A model generated the notes under the pieces. It was given only the letters and a program-made list of their open reading frames with translations. It had not been told where the DNA came from and did no database searches. From RZZS01 sp964498755 (GTDB lineage Bacteria; Pseudomonadota; Alphaproteobacteria; Micavibrionales; Micavibrionaceae), in the NCBI GenBank assembly GCA_964498755.1, contig CAZCIB010000012.1, positions 1 through 61,316 of the forward strand: DNA of 61,316 nucleotides, read 5' to 3'. The number at the start of each line of letters is the position of its first letter. Position 1 is the stretch's first letter. Positions 52,547-61,296 of the stretch are shown in pieces. The position numbers were made by a program, and so were the translations under genes.

Positions 52547-55500
52547 ATGCAACGCACTATCGCCAAACTAATGTCGCCTGTACAGTCGGCGATGAAGCAC
52601 ACCTTAGACAGTTTTGTTCGTATTGAAACTGCGGATGATGAAACGACGCTTGTCGCCAAAGACGGGTCGCTGCTGAGTGTTTTAAAGGTTGATGGCAGTC
52701 GTCAGGTCATTGGTGACGAAGAATACGAATACCTTGTGGAAGGCTCGACAATCAAGATCGGTGCGCGATTTGACCGAATGGGTCACGCGCTACAGGTCTA
52801 CTTCATCCGGGATCCTGAGCGGATCAGGGCGCATCTAAAATCTCTCTTGCGCCCGAGTTTCTTAACTTCCAGGGCCGTGGGCCTTGATCTGGATGATCTT
52901 TTTGACGAACGTGTTTCGCACCTCTCGGATTTTCTTTCTTATGAGGAATGTTTTTTTGTGCTCTGGACGCGCCCGTCTGTTTTGACGGAGAATGAGCGCA
53001 AAAGAGCGGTTAAGGAAGTGCGCGCCAAACAATGGGTGAATGCGCCTTATGGCCAGTATCCTCTGTCGGCGCTTGACGCTTTGAGAACCCGGCACAAAAG
53101 TTATTGTTCGGCTATGATAGCGTCACTTGATGAGCTCGGCATACAAAGCGAGATTGTAGAAGTGCACGAGGCGCTTCGTTCCATGCGGGATAACATGTAT
53201 CCAAACAAAGCGCATGAAGATTGGCGCCCGTGCCTGCCCGGAGATCCGATACCGCCGCGTGCGCCAATGAGCAAAACGGATTTGTCAGATATTGTCTGGC
53301 CTCCGGTTTCACAGCAACTTGCGAGCGCTGACGCGAGAGTTATTGGTGATTCAATCGTTCGTATAGGTGATTTGTATTGGGGCGGAGCGGATATGACGCT
53401 TGGTCCGATGGATGCCAGCCCATTTCCCATGCTGCTCAACAGGCTTTTTGATGCGGGCGTTCCCTACCGTATTTCTTTTTTGATAGAAGGCGGCGGCGCT
53501 TATTCCTCCACGTTACGGGCTTTCGTCGCCACTATTCTTGGCGTGACAAACGCAATGAACAAGCAGATTAAGTATTCGCTTGAAGGGCTTCAGGCGCTGG
53601 CAAGAAGCGAGCCCGTGGTAAGGCTTCGTGTTTCTGTGGCGACGTGGGCCCCGGCGAATGATTTGCCGCTGGCGCAGGACAGGCTTTCAAATATCGTGCA
53701 GGCTGTGGAAAGCTGGGGATACTGTCAGGTAAGCGAGTTTTCGGGAGATCCCCTTGACTGCGTGATGTCATCGGCGATGGGAATCCATTGCGCCGGTACA
53801 GCGCCAACGGCGATAGCCCCGATGTTTGAGGTGATGAAGCTGCTTCCATGGCAACGTCCCTCCAGCCCGTTTGAGAAAGGCGCAATTTTATTGCGCACTC
53901 CAGATGGGAAGGTTTGGCCCTACGCGACGGGCACTAATATTACGACAACGTGGTTTGATCTTGTCTTTGCGCAGCCCGGCGCCGGTAAATCCGTTCTTTT
54001 GAATACGCTAAACCTTGGAACCTGCCTTTCTCCGGGTTTGGCGCAATTGCCTTTTATCGCTGTTATTGACATCGGACCGTCCTCGTCAGGACTTATTTCG
54101 CTCATTCAGGAGGCTTTGCCACCTGAAAGAACCTATGAAGCCGTATATTACAGGCTTCAAATGTCGCACCAGTATGCGGTTAATCCGTTCGATACGCAGC
54201 TTGGCCTCCGCTTTCCGTTGATTGACGAGCGCAGTTACCTTGTTGAGCTTTTGACGTTGCTATGTACGCCGCCCGGTCATGAACGGCCCTATGACGGAAT
54301 TCAGCAATTGTCGGGGCTGGTCGTCGATGAAATGTACCGATGGCGCGATGATAAATCAGCTAATGCCGAACCCAGGCCATTTCTGCCCAGGCTTGAGCCG
54401 GAAGTTGATGAAGCCCTGCAGAAATTCAATATACATTTGCCGACGGACCCGTACTGGTGGGATGTTGTAGACCGCATGTTTGATATTGGCCAGTATGAAC
54501 TGGCTAACCTGGCGCAAAGGCATGCCGTACCGACATTGAGTGACGCGATTACCGCTTCACGCAGGCCCCAGATTCGCGGGCTTCTCGAAGAGACGGCGAT
54601 CGGCCTGAGCTTTGAAACCGTCATAAATGCCTTTGAACGGATGGTTACCTCCGCGATCCGGGAATTTCCTATATTGGCGTCCGTGACTCAGTTCGAGATC
54701 AAGAACGCCCGCGTGGCTTCGCTCGATTTGATGGACGTCTCACCGCAAGGTGATGAGATTGCCGATCGCCAGACGGCGATCATGTACATGCTGGCGCGCC
54801 ATGTGATGGTGCGCAACTGGTGGTCCGGCCCTGACGCTCTGACCAGCGTTCCGGAGAAATACCGCTATTATCATGAGAACCTTTTGCGCGATATCGCTGA
54901 AACGCCCAAGCGTCTTTGCTACGACGAGTTCCATCGCACAAACAAATCCTATTCAGTTCGCGCGCAGGTAATCCGGGATGTGAGGGAAGGCCGGAAACGC
55001 GGCGTTCAGATCTTGTTGTCATCTCAGCTTCTTGACGATTTCGAAGATGACATGGTCGATCTGGCAACAGGTATCTGGGTTTGTGGATCTGGCATTTCTG
55101 ATCAGTCCGTTGAAAAAATCCGTGAAAAATTCGGACTTTCAGACACAGCGCGGAACATCATTCGTTATCGCCTCACGGGTCCGAAAGCAGGCGGCGCGCC
55201 TGCCTTGTTTGTTCTGGGAACGACATCGGGCCGTTACGAGCAGCATTTGATCAATACGCTCGGTCCGATTGAGCTTTGGGCCCTTTCCACCTCTGCGGAA
55301 GATGTGGCGATGCGGAACAGACTGTACGCAAAGCTTGGAGCGTCGCGCGCGCGGCAGATGCTGGCCGTGAATTTTCCCGGAGGCAGCGCCCGAAGCGAGA
55401 TAAAAAAACGTATTCATATTTATGCGGAAAGAGGAGATACCGAGAAAGCAACGCTCAAATCAGTAATTGAGGAAATGGTTGACGAACTGGTCACCGCCAG

Positions 55501-55693
55501 CCTCAAGAAGCTTAATGTCGCGCCTGAAGCATTTGACGCCGAGAGTTCTGAAAATATTGAAGAGCTGATGATACATAAAGAAGAATCAGAAGAAGAGACG
55601 TCGATCAAGGAAGATGAAGAGGCCGATCGGTCTGGAGAAGTGGCTGACCGGGCCGGTGAAAATGAAAAGTCGCCAGAAGATCCGGAAAAATGA
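52547..55693 (+). CDS. dotO: Type IVB secretion ATPase DotO/IcmB (TraU-like)
   Basis: DotO (1048 aa) is the cytoplasmic VirB4-type ATPase at the base of the T4BSS. Walker A is QPGAGKS (476-482) and Walker B is LCYDEFHR (D793, E794). Downstream arginine and sensor segments (RKRGVQILLSSQLLDDF and TGIWVCGSG) are visible. The N-terminal half (1-440) is the VirB4-like structural domain, and a very acidic disordered tail (about 1000-1048) is an extra. The length agrees with Legionella DotO (about 1009). The stop overlaps the next gene by 4 bp. Confidence 0.95.
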   Translation: MQRTIAKLMSPVQSAMKHTLDSFVRIETADDETTLVAKDGSLLSVLKVDGSRQVIGDEEYEYLVEGSTIKIGARFDRMGHALQVYFIRDPERIRAHLKSLLRPSFLTSRAVGLDLDDLFDERVSHLSDFLSYEECFFVLWTRPSVLTENERKRAVKEVRAKQWVNAPYGQYPLSALDALRTRHKSYCSAMIASLDELGIQSEIVEVHEALRSMRDNMYPNKAHEDWRPCLPGDPIPPRAPMSKTDLSDIVWPPVSQQLASADARVIGDSIVRIGDLYWGGADMTLGPMDASPFPMLLNRLFDAGVPYRISFLIEGGGAYSSTLRAFVATILGVTNAMNKQIKYSLEGLQALARSEPVVRLRVSVATWAPANDLPLAQDRLSNIVQAVESWGYCQVSEFSGDPLDCVMSSAMGIHCAGTAPTAIAPMFEVMKLLPWQRPSSPFEKGAILLRTPDGKVWPYATGTNITTTWFDLVFAQPGAGKSVLLNTLNLGTCLSPGLAQLPFIAVIDIGPSSSGLISLIQEALPPERTYEAVYYRLQMSHQYAVNPFDTQLGLRFPLIDERSYLVELLTLLCTPPGHERPYDGIQQLSGLVVDEMYRWRDDKSANAEPRPFLPRLEPEVDEALQKFNIHLPTDPYWWDVVDRMFDIGQYELANLAQRHAVPTLSDAITASRRPQIRGLLEETAIGLSFETVINAFERMVTSAIREFPILASVTQFEIKNARVASLDLMDVSPQGDEIADRQTAIMYMLARHVMVRNWWSGPDALTSVPEKYRYYHENLLRDIAETPKRLCYDEFHRTNKSYSVRAQVIRDVREGRKRGVQILLSSQLLDDFEDDMVDLATGIWVCGSGISDQSVEKIREKFGLSDTARNIIRYRLTGPKAGGAPALFVLGTTSGRYEQHLINTLGPIELWALSTSAEDVAMRNRLYAKLGASRARQMLAVNFPGGSARSEIKKRIHIYAERGDTEKATLKSVIEEMVDELVTASLKKLNVAPEAFDAESSENIEELMIHKEESEEETSIKEDEEADRSGEVADRAGENEKSPEDPEK

Positions 55694-56280
55694 GCGAGAA
55701 AGATCCAGTCAAGGAGCGCCGAAAGCAGGCCCGTATGAATACGCGGCAAAATGTGCGGCACAAGACAAAAACAACTGAAGGACCGGATTCAATTACGATC
55801 CTGACAAGGTTTGGTCTTCCAGAGATTTATTACCCGAGCTGGCTCACGCTCCAAAGACGAAAAAAGGCCATGATTTTTGGGGGCGTTATTTTGTTTATTC
55901 TTATGGTCGTCGCTGCTTGCCAGCCGCGAAAGGGTACGCCTATGTATGGCGTTTGCAAGGTGTTCGCCGAGAGACTCGTTCAATATCCGACGACTATGGG
56001 AGTGACTTTCGTCGAGCAATACCAGATGGGCGTGCGTATTGAATATCATCATACGGACGGGTTTGGGCAATATAAGACGGAAATGCTCGAGTGCACATTC
56101 CGTCATGATCCGGTCATGGGAATGGCCTTAGAGAGCGTCTTGCTTAATCGTGAAGAATTGCCGGCGGAAATTGTAGACGACTTTAATGAAGGCGTTTTAA
56201 CGATTGTTAAATACCCGCCGGACCTGACCTTGCCGCCTCCTATGCCGACAGAGATCGTTGACATGAAGCCGGAAGAATAA
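55690..56280 (+). CDS. Small membrane protein, last gene of the dot/icm operon
   Basis: I do not recognise this 196-residue protein. A basic cytoplasmic N-terminus (1-54) precedes one membrane helix (about 57-74) that ends in VAACQP, which could mimic a lipobox but is too far from the N-terminus for a usual lipoprotein. The rest (about 76-196), presumably periplasmic, has a beta-rich stretch and a Pro-rich tail. It overlaps dotO by 4 bp (ATGA), so it is translated with it and is likely a T4BSS component. No Legionella Dot/Icm counterpart was recognised. Confidence 0.82.
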   Translation: MSEKDPVKERRKQARMNTRQNVRHKTKTTEGPDSITILTRFGLPEIYYPSWLTLQRRKKAMIFGGVILFILMVVAACQPRKGTPMYGVCKVFAERLVQYPTTMGVTFVEQYQMGVRIEYHHTDGFGQYKTEMLECTFRHDPVMGMALESVLLNREELPAEIVDDFNEGVLTIVKYPPDLTLPPPMPTEIVDMKPEE

Positions 56281-56284
56281 GTTT

Positions 56285-56515
56285 TCAGGCGGAGCCGTTT
56301 TGCCACACAGGGCGCCACTCGCCATTATCGGGCTCAAAAACGAAAGCCAGAATAGCGCCATTTGAGAAACGCAGTACGAATCGCTCCTCTTCGATTGATT
56401 CGATTCCTGTCACTTTTTGCCCTGCAAGTCTTTGAAGAGCATTGTGGGAAGAGATTTCCGGCAGATTATAGGTTTTGCCGTCCATTTCTATATGCGCCTG
56501 TCCAATTCCGTTCAT
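56285..56515 (-). CDS. Small hypothetical protein
   Basis: This 76-residue protein converges on the dot/icm operon, its stop 4 bp from the operon's last stop. It looks like a compact beta-rich domain (IEMDGKTYNLP, ERFVLRFSNGAILAFVFEP) with no signal peptide. A GAAAGG lies about 8 bp upstream of the ATG. No family is recognised. Confidence 0.55.
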   Translation of the reverse strand: MNGIGQAHIEMDGKTYNLPEISSHNALQRLAGQKVTGIESIEEERFVLRFSNGAILAFVFEPDNGEWRPVWQNGSA

Positions 56516-56659
56516 GATGCGGGCCTTTCTGCTTTAGCCCCGTTTTTTACGCAATGAAGGTAAAAATTTTCTAAACAAACCCAATTATAACAATACGCCT
56601 GTTTTTTTATAAAATCCAGATATTTATTCTTAAAAATATAATGGTTATTTGTCGCCTGT

Positions 56660-57589
56660 TTAAAAACGTTCACCAGCTATCAGATAACTTCCGTTTATCG
56701 CGGCGCCGGCGTCCATTGGCTTTTTGCCCTGCGGCTGAACGCGTATCAGTTTAAGAACGCTGTCATGTCCGCAGACTACATACCCCTGCCTGTCCAGTAT
56801 TGTTCCCGCTTCCTGCCCGGATTTTTTTTCGCAAAGCTCAACATCCAGAATTTTCAATCGGTTGCCGTTTATTCCCGTCCACGTGCCGGGCCTGGGATTA
56901 AGCGCCCGGACCTGACGGTCGATCTCTACAGCCGTTTTTGACCAATCGATTCGGCCATGGTCCTTATGGAGCAGCGGCGCATAGGTCATGCCTTCCTCAG
57001 GCTGCGGCGTTGAGGGAAGGTTGCCGTTTGCGCAGAGTTCATTCAATGCCTGAACAATCATCTCGCCGCCGAGCGTCGCCAGCGCGTCGTGAAGTTCCGG
57101 GGCCGTCATGCGGTCCGTAATGGGTATAGCTTTTTTGTCTATCACCGGGCCCGTGTCCAGGCCCTCGTCCATTTGCATGATGCTGACGCCGGACTCTTGA
57201 TCTCCATACCAAATTGCATGCTGAATAGGCGAGGCCCCGCGCCAGCGCGGCAGGAGCGAGGCATGGATATTGAGGCAGCCGTGTTTCGGCGCGTCCAGAA
57301 CCGCTTTGGGCAAAATCAGCCCGTAAGCCGCGACGATGGCAACATCGAGTTCAAGCGCGGCGAATTCTTCCTGCGCTTCCGTTTTTTTGAGGCCTTTGGG
57401 CGTGCGGACCTCAATGCCGTGTTTTTCTGAGGTTACATGCACGGGGGATTTTTGTACCTGTTGGCCCCGGCCTTTGGGGCGCGGCGGCTGGGTGTAAATA
57501 CACGCGACGTTATGCCCCGCCCGGATAACGGCTTCCAGCGCCGGAACCGCAAAATCCGGCGTACCCATAAAGGCGATGCGGAGGGGCAT
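56660..57589 (-). CDS. fmt: Methionyl-tRNA formyltransferase
   Basis: Fmt (309 aa) formylates initiator Met-tRNA. The N-terminus MPLRIAFMGTPDFAV and the loop QPPRPKGRGQQVQKSPV are hallmarks. The catalytic segment HGCLNIHASLLPRWRGASPIQ contains the conserved Asn and His. The C-terminal tRNA-binding OB domain covers about 205-309. I start at ATG 57589, which shares one base with the def stop (TAATG); an ORF extension to 57709 would lie inside def. The def-fmt pair, with formyl addition and removal encoded together, is a common arrangement. Confidence 0.96.
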   Translation of the reverse strand: MPLRIAFMGTPDFAVPALEAVIRAGHNVACIYTQPPRPKGRGQQVQKSPVHVTSEKHGIEVRTPKGLKKTEAQEEFAALELDVAIVAAYGLILPKAVLDAPKHGCLNIHASLLPRWRGASPIQHAIWYGDQESGVSIMQMDEGLDTGPVIDKKAIPITDRMTAPELHDALATLGGEMIVQALNELCANGNLPSTPQPEEGMTYAPLLHKDHGRIDWSKTAVEIDRQVRALNPRPGTWTGINGNRLKILDVELCEKKSGQEAGTILDRQGYVVCGHDSVLKLIRVQPQGKKPMDAGAAINGSYLIAGERF

Positions 57590-58104
57590 TACAACTCCCC
57601 CGCGCGTTTCATTTTCTCGACCTTGCGCACGATCATATCGCGCTTCATTTTCGAGAGATAATCGATGCACAAAATCCCGTTCAGATGGTCGATCTCGTGC
57701 TGCACGCAATGGGAGGCGAGGCCTTCGCCTTCAAAAACCCGCCTTTCGCCGTTCTCGTCGATATACTCGACCTTGACGGAGGCCGGGCGTTCGACCAGCG
57801 CGTATTGCTGCGGGATCGACAGGCAGCCTTCTTCCATAGAACTCATCTCTTCCGAGCGCCAGACGATTTCCGGGTTGGCGAAGCAGATCGGGTTCGGCTC
57901 TTCTTCTTTGGACGAGATATCCATGACGAAAATTCGGTTCAGCTTGTCGACCTGATTGGCGGCAAGGCCGATGCCCTTGGCCGCGTACATGGTCTCCAGC
58001 ATGTCGCGCATCTGTTGTTTGATCGCCTCATCGATGCTCTCAACCGGATTGGCAACGGCCTTGAGCGTCGGGTGTGGGACGGTGATGATGTCGAGTGTGG
58101 TCAT
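57589..58104 (-). CDS. def: Peptide deformylase
   Basis: This metalloenzyme (171 aa) removes the N-formyl group from nascent proteins. All three motifs are present: GIGLAANQV (motif 1), EGCLSIP with the metal-binding Cys (motif 2), and HEIDHLNG with the two His and catalytic Glu (motif 3). It is coupled to fmt by a one-base stop/start overlap. Its start lies 3 bp after the restored end of the ParE pseudogene, so it may be read from the parDE promoter. Confidence 0.96.
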   Translation of the reverse strand: MTTLDIITVPHPTLKAVANPVESIDEAIKQQMRDMLETMYAAKGIGLAANQVDKLNRIFVMDISSKEEEPNPICFANPEIVWRSEEMSSMEEGCLSIPQQYALVERPASVKVEYIDENGERRVFEGEGLASHCVQHEIDHLNGILCIDYLSKMKRDMIVRKVEKMKRAGEL

Positions 58105-58107
58105 AGT

Positions 58108-58404
58108 CTATACGTAATCGCCGTAGTTCATCCGGTCATGCAATATACGGATAATCTCGATACGTGTACAGTCAAGGCGGTAGAAGATCGTGTGGCGGCC
58201 TACCTGAACGCTGCGCAAGCCTTCTTGGAAATGGTCCTACCTTTTTCCCATTTCCGGAAAGCGGGAGATATTCGCGAACGCGCCGTCAAATTTTTCCCGG
58301 TAGCGCCTTGCCTGCTCTTCGCCCCACATGGTCCATGAGTGGCTCATAATATCGCTGAAGTCTTCGCTTGCCTCTTCCGAGAATATGATTTCACGTTCGT
58401 CCAT
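58108..58404 (-). pseudogene. parE: ParE-type toxin with an in-frame amber stop
   Basis: A RelE/ParE-family toxin frame starts at ATG 58404, 1 bp after the parD stop. It reads MDEREIIFSEEASEDF through FPEMGKR, then TAG at 58239-58237. It resumes in the same frame as DHFQEGLRSVQVGRHTIFYRLD and on to HDRMNYGDYV with a stop at 58110-58108. The complete frame is 98 codons, a normal ParE length, and the second half carries the expected GLRS...HTIFYR...RILHDRM motifs. One base change (for example CAG to TAG) explains it. A 55-residue truncated product would lack the C-terminal part, so the toxin is probably inactive. Confidence 0.85.
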
Positions 58405-58405
58405 C

Positions 58406-58699
58406 TTAATCTTCCGGGCAGACCTCGGGGCGCGGTTTAACGCCAGCCTTTGCGGCGGCAAACCCTTCTTCCATTAGCTTGTCCATCAACTCAGGCGTAT
58501 GAGGGATGCCGCCATCGCGTTCAAGCGAGTCAATCCCTTGCTGCAGGAGCGCATGCAGGCGCGGGTTGTAGCGTGGTTCGTCGCGCTCGCGCATCTGCCT
58601 CAGGGCGTCGCGGAGCACTTCGGTCGCGTTGGCGTAAAAACCCGTGTCGATTTTGGACTGAATGTATTTTTCGATTTCCGGACCTAAATTCACATGCAT
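58406..58699 (-). CDS. parD: ParD-type antitoxin
   Basis: This 97-residue ribbon-helix-helix antitoxin has an N-terminus MHVNLGPEIEKYIQSKIDTG and the following YANATEVLRDALRQMRERD, typical of ParD/CopG-like DNA-binding antitoxins. An acidic C-terminal half would bind the toxin. I start at ATG 58699; the upstream ATG at 58723 adds eight residues. The antitoxin remains intact although the adjacent toxin carries a stop. Such antitoxins normally repress their own promoter. Confidence 0.88.
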   Translation of the reverse strand: MHVNLGPEIEKYIQSKIDTGFYANATEVLRDALRQMRERDEPRYNPRLHALLQQGIDSLERDGGIPHTPELMDKLMEEGFAAAKAGVKPRPEVCPED

Positions 58700-58789
58700 T
58701 GCTAGCCTCCATAAAACATACATAAATTATACACTTTATGTGGGTTTAAGCAAAAGAGAGCAAGTGAGTTTTCTCAGATTTAAAAGCAC

Positions 58790-58819
58790 TTGACATATAA
58801 TCGAGAAAATGTGTAGTTT
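58790..58819 (+). promoter_or_regulatory. Candidate promoter of the small exported protein
   Basis: A perfect -35 TTGACA (58790-58795) is followed at 18 bp by a weak -10 TAGTTT (58814-58819) preceded by TG. Transcription would begin near 58826, downstream of ATG 58822, supporting translation from ATG 58852. Confidence 0.4.
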
Positions 58820-58851
58820 TTATGAAATTACATATAAAGAGGAATGAATTA

Positions 58852-59130
58852 ATGGGTTATGCTACGAATCTTGCTGTTGGGTGTTTGGCGATTATGGGGG
58901 TTGGCGTTGCGGCTGTCACTTCTCGCGATGACGCCGTAAAAAAACCATTCAACGATGCCTGTGAGGACTATGCTGTGCAAAATCCACAGACTGTCATGGA
59001 TAAAGGTGTACCTGGACCTGATAACAACCATTACAGATTTAAATTGGAAGGGAACCCTGATCATCTTTGCGTTGTCCCCAGCGATATATTGATTCCAGTT
59101 TTGGGCCCAAACCCCGAGCCAGGCAGTTAA
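58852..59130 (+). CDS. Small exported or membrane-anchored hypothetical protein
   Basis: This 92-residue protein has an N-terminal hydrophobic segment (about 3-22, TNLAVGCLAIMGVGVAAVTS) that could be a signal or anchor. A short polar domain follows with two Cys (near 37 and 72) that could pair in the periplasm, and a proline-rich tail. I start at ATG 58852, with GAGGA upstream, rather than at ATG 58822, which lacks an RBS. It is AT-rich and convergent with rmuC. No family is recognised. Confidence 0.6.
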   Translation: MGYATNLAVGCLAIMGVGVAAVTSRDDAVKKPFNDACEDYAVQNPQTVMDKGVPGPDNNHYRFKLEGNPDHLCVVPSDILIPVLGPNPEPGS

Positions 59131-59157
59131 ATATTCATTAGGTATCAGAGGGCTTTA

Positions 59158-60372
59158 CTACTCCGTCCCCGTTTTCTGCAGCAATTCCGGAGCGGCGACG
59201 CTGCGGACGCCGTCTTCGAGCGGTTCAAGCGCGCCGATTTCCTTTCCGCCGGTCTGGACGTGCATGTCCTTGAACTTGCGCGCGCCGGGCAGGACGGAAC
59301 TCTCGAGCGATCCGACGGCCTGGTTATACGCGCCCATGGCGGTGGAAAGATTGCGCCCGACTTTCTGCATATGCTCGCCGAACGTGCCGATGCGTTTATA
59401 AAGGTCGGCGGCCATGGCGGAGATGGTTTTGGCCTCTTCCGCAAGGGCTTGTTGCTGCCAGCCATACATCGCCACGCGCAGCAGGCCCATGATCGTCGTC
59501 GGCGAGGCGAGAATGATATTCTGCGCCGCCGCGTCTTCCAGCAAGCGCGGGTCGGAACTCACCGCGAGCGAATACAGCCCCTCCGTCGGCAGGAACATAA
59601 CGACGAAATCCGGCGTGTCGAAACTCCGCCAGTATTCCTTGCCGCTTAAGGCTTTCAGGTGACCCCGGATATGCGCGCGGAAGGCGTTCATCGCCTGATC
59701 GCGCTCGGCCTCGCCGCTGGCGCTTTCCATCGCCTCCCAGTACGGCTCGATCGGGGCCTTGACGTCAATGACGATATTCATCCCGCCGGGCAGCTTGACG
59801 ATAAAATCGGGCCGCCCGCGCGTTCCCTCGTTGGTGATGGACTGCTGCTGGACGTAATGCGTGCCTTCGACGAGGCCGATCATCTCAAGGGTTCTCTGGA
59901 ACTGCATCTCGCCCCAGCGCCCGCGCGCCGCCGGATTGCGGAGCGTTCGAACGAGATTTTGCGTTTCCTGCCGCAATAATCTCTGGTCTTCGGCGAAGGT
60001 CCTGAGTTGCGATTCGATTCCCGCGCCCGCCTTGCCGAGATGCTCGATCTTGTTTTCCATCTCTTTGAGCGTTTTTGAGATCGGGTCGACAAGCTCGGCA
60101 ATAGCCTTCTGGCGTTTTTCGAGGTCATGCGCGTTATCGCTCTGCGCGGACCTTAATTTTTCCTGCGCCAGTTGCAAGAAGGATTCGCTGCTCTGGCTTA
60201 ACGCCTGCTGCGCCAGGACCTTGAATTCGTTCTCCAGCTTTTCCCGGTCGCCGGTCACGTGGTCCAGCCGGGCTTTCAAAATGGAACTGCGGATCAGCGC
60301 TATCATGCCGCCAAACGCAACGCCGATCCCAAGGCCAATGCATAAAGAAACGATTTCAATATCGAGATTCAT
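59158..60372 (-). CDS. rmuC: DNA recombination protein RmuC
   Basis: RmuC (404 aa) is a predicted nuclease-fold protein that limits recombination at inverted repeats. An N-terminal membrane anchor (about 8-30) is followed by a long coiled coil (about 35-125) and the conserved core RGRWGEMQFQRTLEMIGLVEG, GRPDFIVKLPGG and VIDVKAPIEPY, a PD-(D/E)XK-type arrangement. A C-terminal helical region contains LAEEAKTISAMAADLYKRI. Length is normal. Confidence 0.95.
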   Translation of the reverse strand: MNLDIEIVSLCIGLGIGVAFGGMIALIRSSILKARLDHVTGDREKLENEFKVLAQQALSQSSESFLQLAQEKLRSAQSDNAHDLEKRQKAIAELVDPISKTLKEMENKIEHLGKAGAGIESQLRTFAEDQRLLRQETQNLVRTLRNPAARGRWGEMQFQRTLEMIGLVEGTHYVQQQSITNEGTRGRPDFIVKLPGGMNIVIDVKAPIEPYWEAMESASGEAERDQAMNAFRAHIRGHLKALSGKEYWRSFDTPDFVVMFLPTEGLYSLAVSSDPRLLEDAAAQNIILASPTTIMGLLRVAMYGWQQQALAEEAKTISAMAADLYKRIGTFGEHMQKVGRNLSTAMGAYNQAVGSLESSVLPGARKFKDMHVQTGGKEIGALEPLEDGVRSVAAPELLQKTGTE

Positions 60373-60377
60373 GATCT

Positions 60378-60404
60378 TTGGTTCTTTCCTGTCTGTGATA
60401 CAAT
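60378..60404 (+). promoter_or_regulatory. Candidate extended -10 promoter of the pilin-like gene
   Basis: An extended -10 TGATACAAT (60396-60404) is preceded at 15 bp by TTGGTT (60378-60383). It lies 36 bp upstream of the ATG at 60441 in the divergent gap with rmuC. Confidence 0.4.
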
Positions 60405-60440
60405 GAAAGTGTAACAGCGAGAGAACAGAAGGTAAACGGA

Positions 60441-61250
60441 ATGCAGGGCTTAAACGCGCATAACAACAAAACAGAAGAGAGAAGGGCAGGTGAATCCGGC
60501 AACGCGCTGATTTACGTTCTCATAGCGATTGCGCTGTTCGCCGCGCTGTCTTTTATCCTCGGGCGGCAAACGGATAGCTCTGAAGCGAACGTCGTTTCGG
60601 AAGAGCAGACCAAGTTGCAGGCGACGCAAATGATCTCCTATGCCGGGCAGGTTAAAAGCTCGATTGACCAGATGCTGTTTTCCGGCTCGCTGGTAGACGA
60701 TCCGGTTGCGCCAGCGACGACGCTTGAGTCACGGAAAATCACGTTTTTTAAACCCGGAGATACCGAATACGACAACGGCGCGAATTACCGCCAGATCCAT
60801 ATGCTCTATCATCCCAACGGCGGCGGCTTGAGCGAGAAAAATATCCCGGAGGCGATTCAGGCAGATCACAGCGATGAGTCAGATCCGCCCCCGGGCTGGT
60901 ATATCGGACGTTTCAATAATGTAGAATGGACACCAAGTGCGTCGCATGACATCATCCTGGTTGCTTACAAAATTTCCCAAAATGTTTGCGAGCAAATTAA
61001 TGACAAAATTACAGGAAGCACGGCTATTCCTCAGGTTGACGGTAAGTTAAGGAATTACCTGATTAAAGAGGATGCGACAACGCCCGCTCATCTTGACTCG
61101 AATACGGGGAGTCATGGAGGTAGCGGTAATGTCGATCTGACCAATGCAAGCACGGGGGGCTGCCCGGATTGTGAAGGTTATGGCTCACTTTGTGTTCAGA
61201 ATAATGCGGGCAGAATTTTCGCATTCTACACGGTCGTGGCGGAGCGGTGA
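60441..61250 (+). CDS. Pilin-like exported protein
   Basis: This 269-residue protein has a charged N-terminus (1-19) ending in AGESG, then a hydrophobic helix (NALIYVLIAIALFAALSFIL, about 21-40). A long polar helix follows (EANVVSEEQTKLQATQMISYAG). The layout is like a type IV pilin or pseudopilin, but the canonical Glu five residues after the cleavage Gly is not clearly placed. The remainder is a beta-rich, Asn/Gly-rich secreted domain with late Cys residues (GGCPDCEG). An AAGG lies 9 bp upstream of the ATG. The next gene apparently starts just past the window. Confidence 0.65.
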   Translation: MQGLNAHNNKTEERRAGESGNALIYVLIAIALFAALSFILGRQTDSSEANVVSEEQTKLQATQMISYAGQVKSSIDQMLFSGSLVDDPVAPATTLESRKITFFKPGDTEYDNGANYRQIHMLYHPNGGGLSEKNIPEAIQADHSDESDPPPGWYIGRFNNVEWTPSASHDIILVAYKISQNVCEQINDKITGSTAIPQVDGKLRNYLIKEDATTPAHLDSNTGSHGGSGNVDLTNASTGGCPDCEGYGSLCVQNNAGRIFAFYTVVAER

Positions 61251-61296
61251 TGAGAAATTTTATACCAATTAGGCTTCATTAAATGACAATCCATGT

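Noticed and set aside
45896..56280. A conjugative plasmid transfer region
   Set aside because: No relaxase, primase, replication or partition genes are present and the flanks are housekeeping genes; an integrated element extending past the window cannot be excluded.
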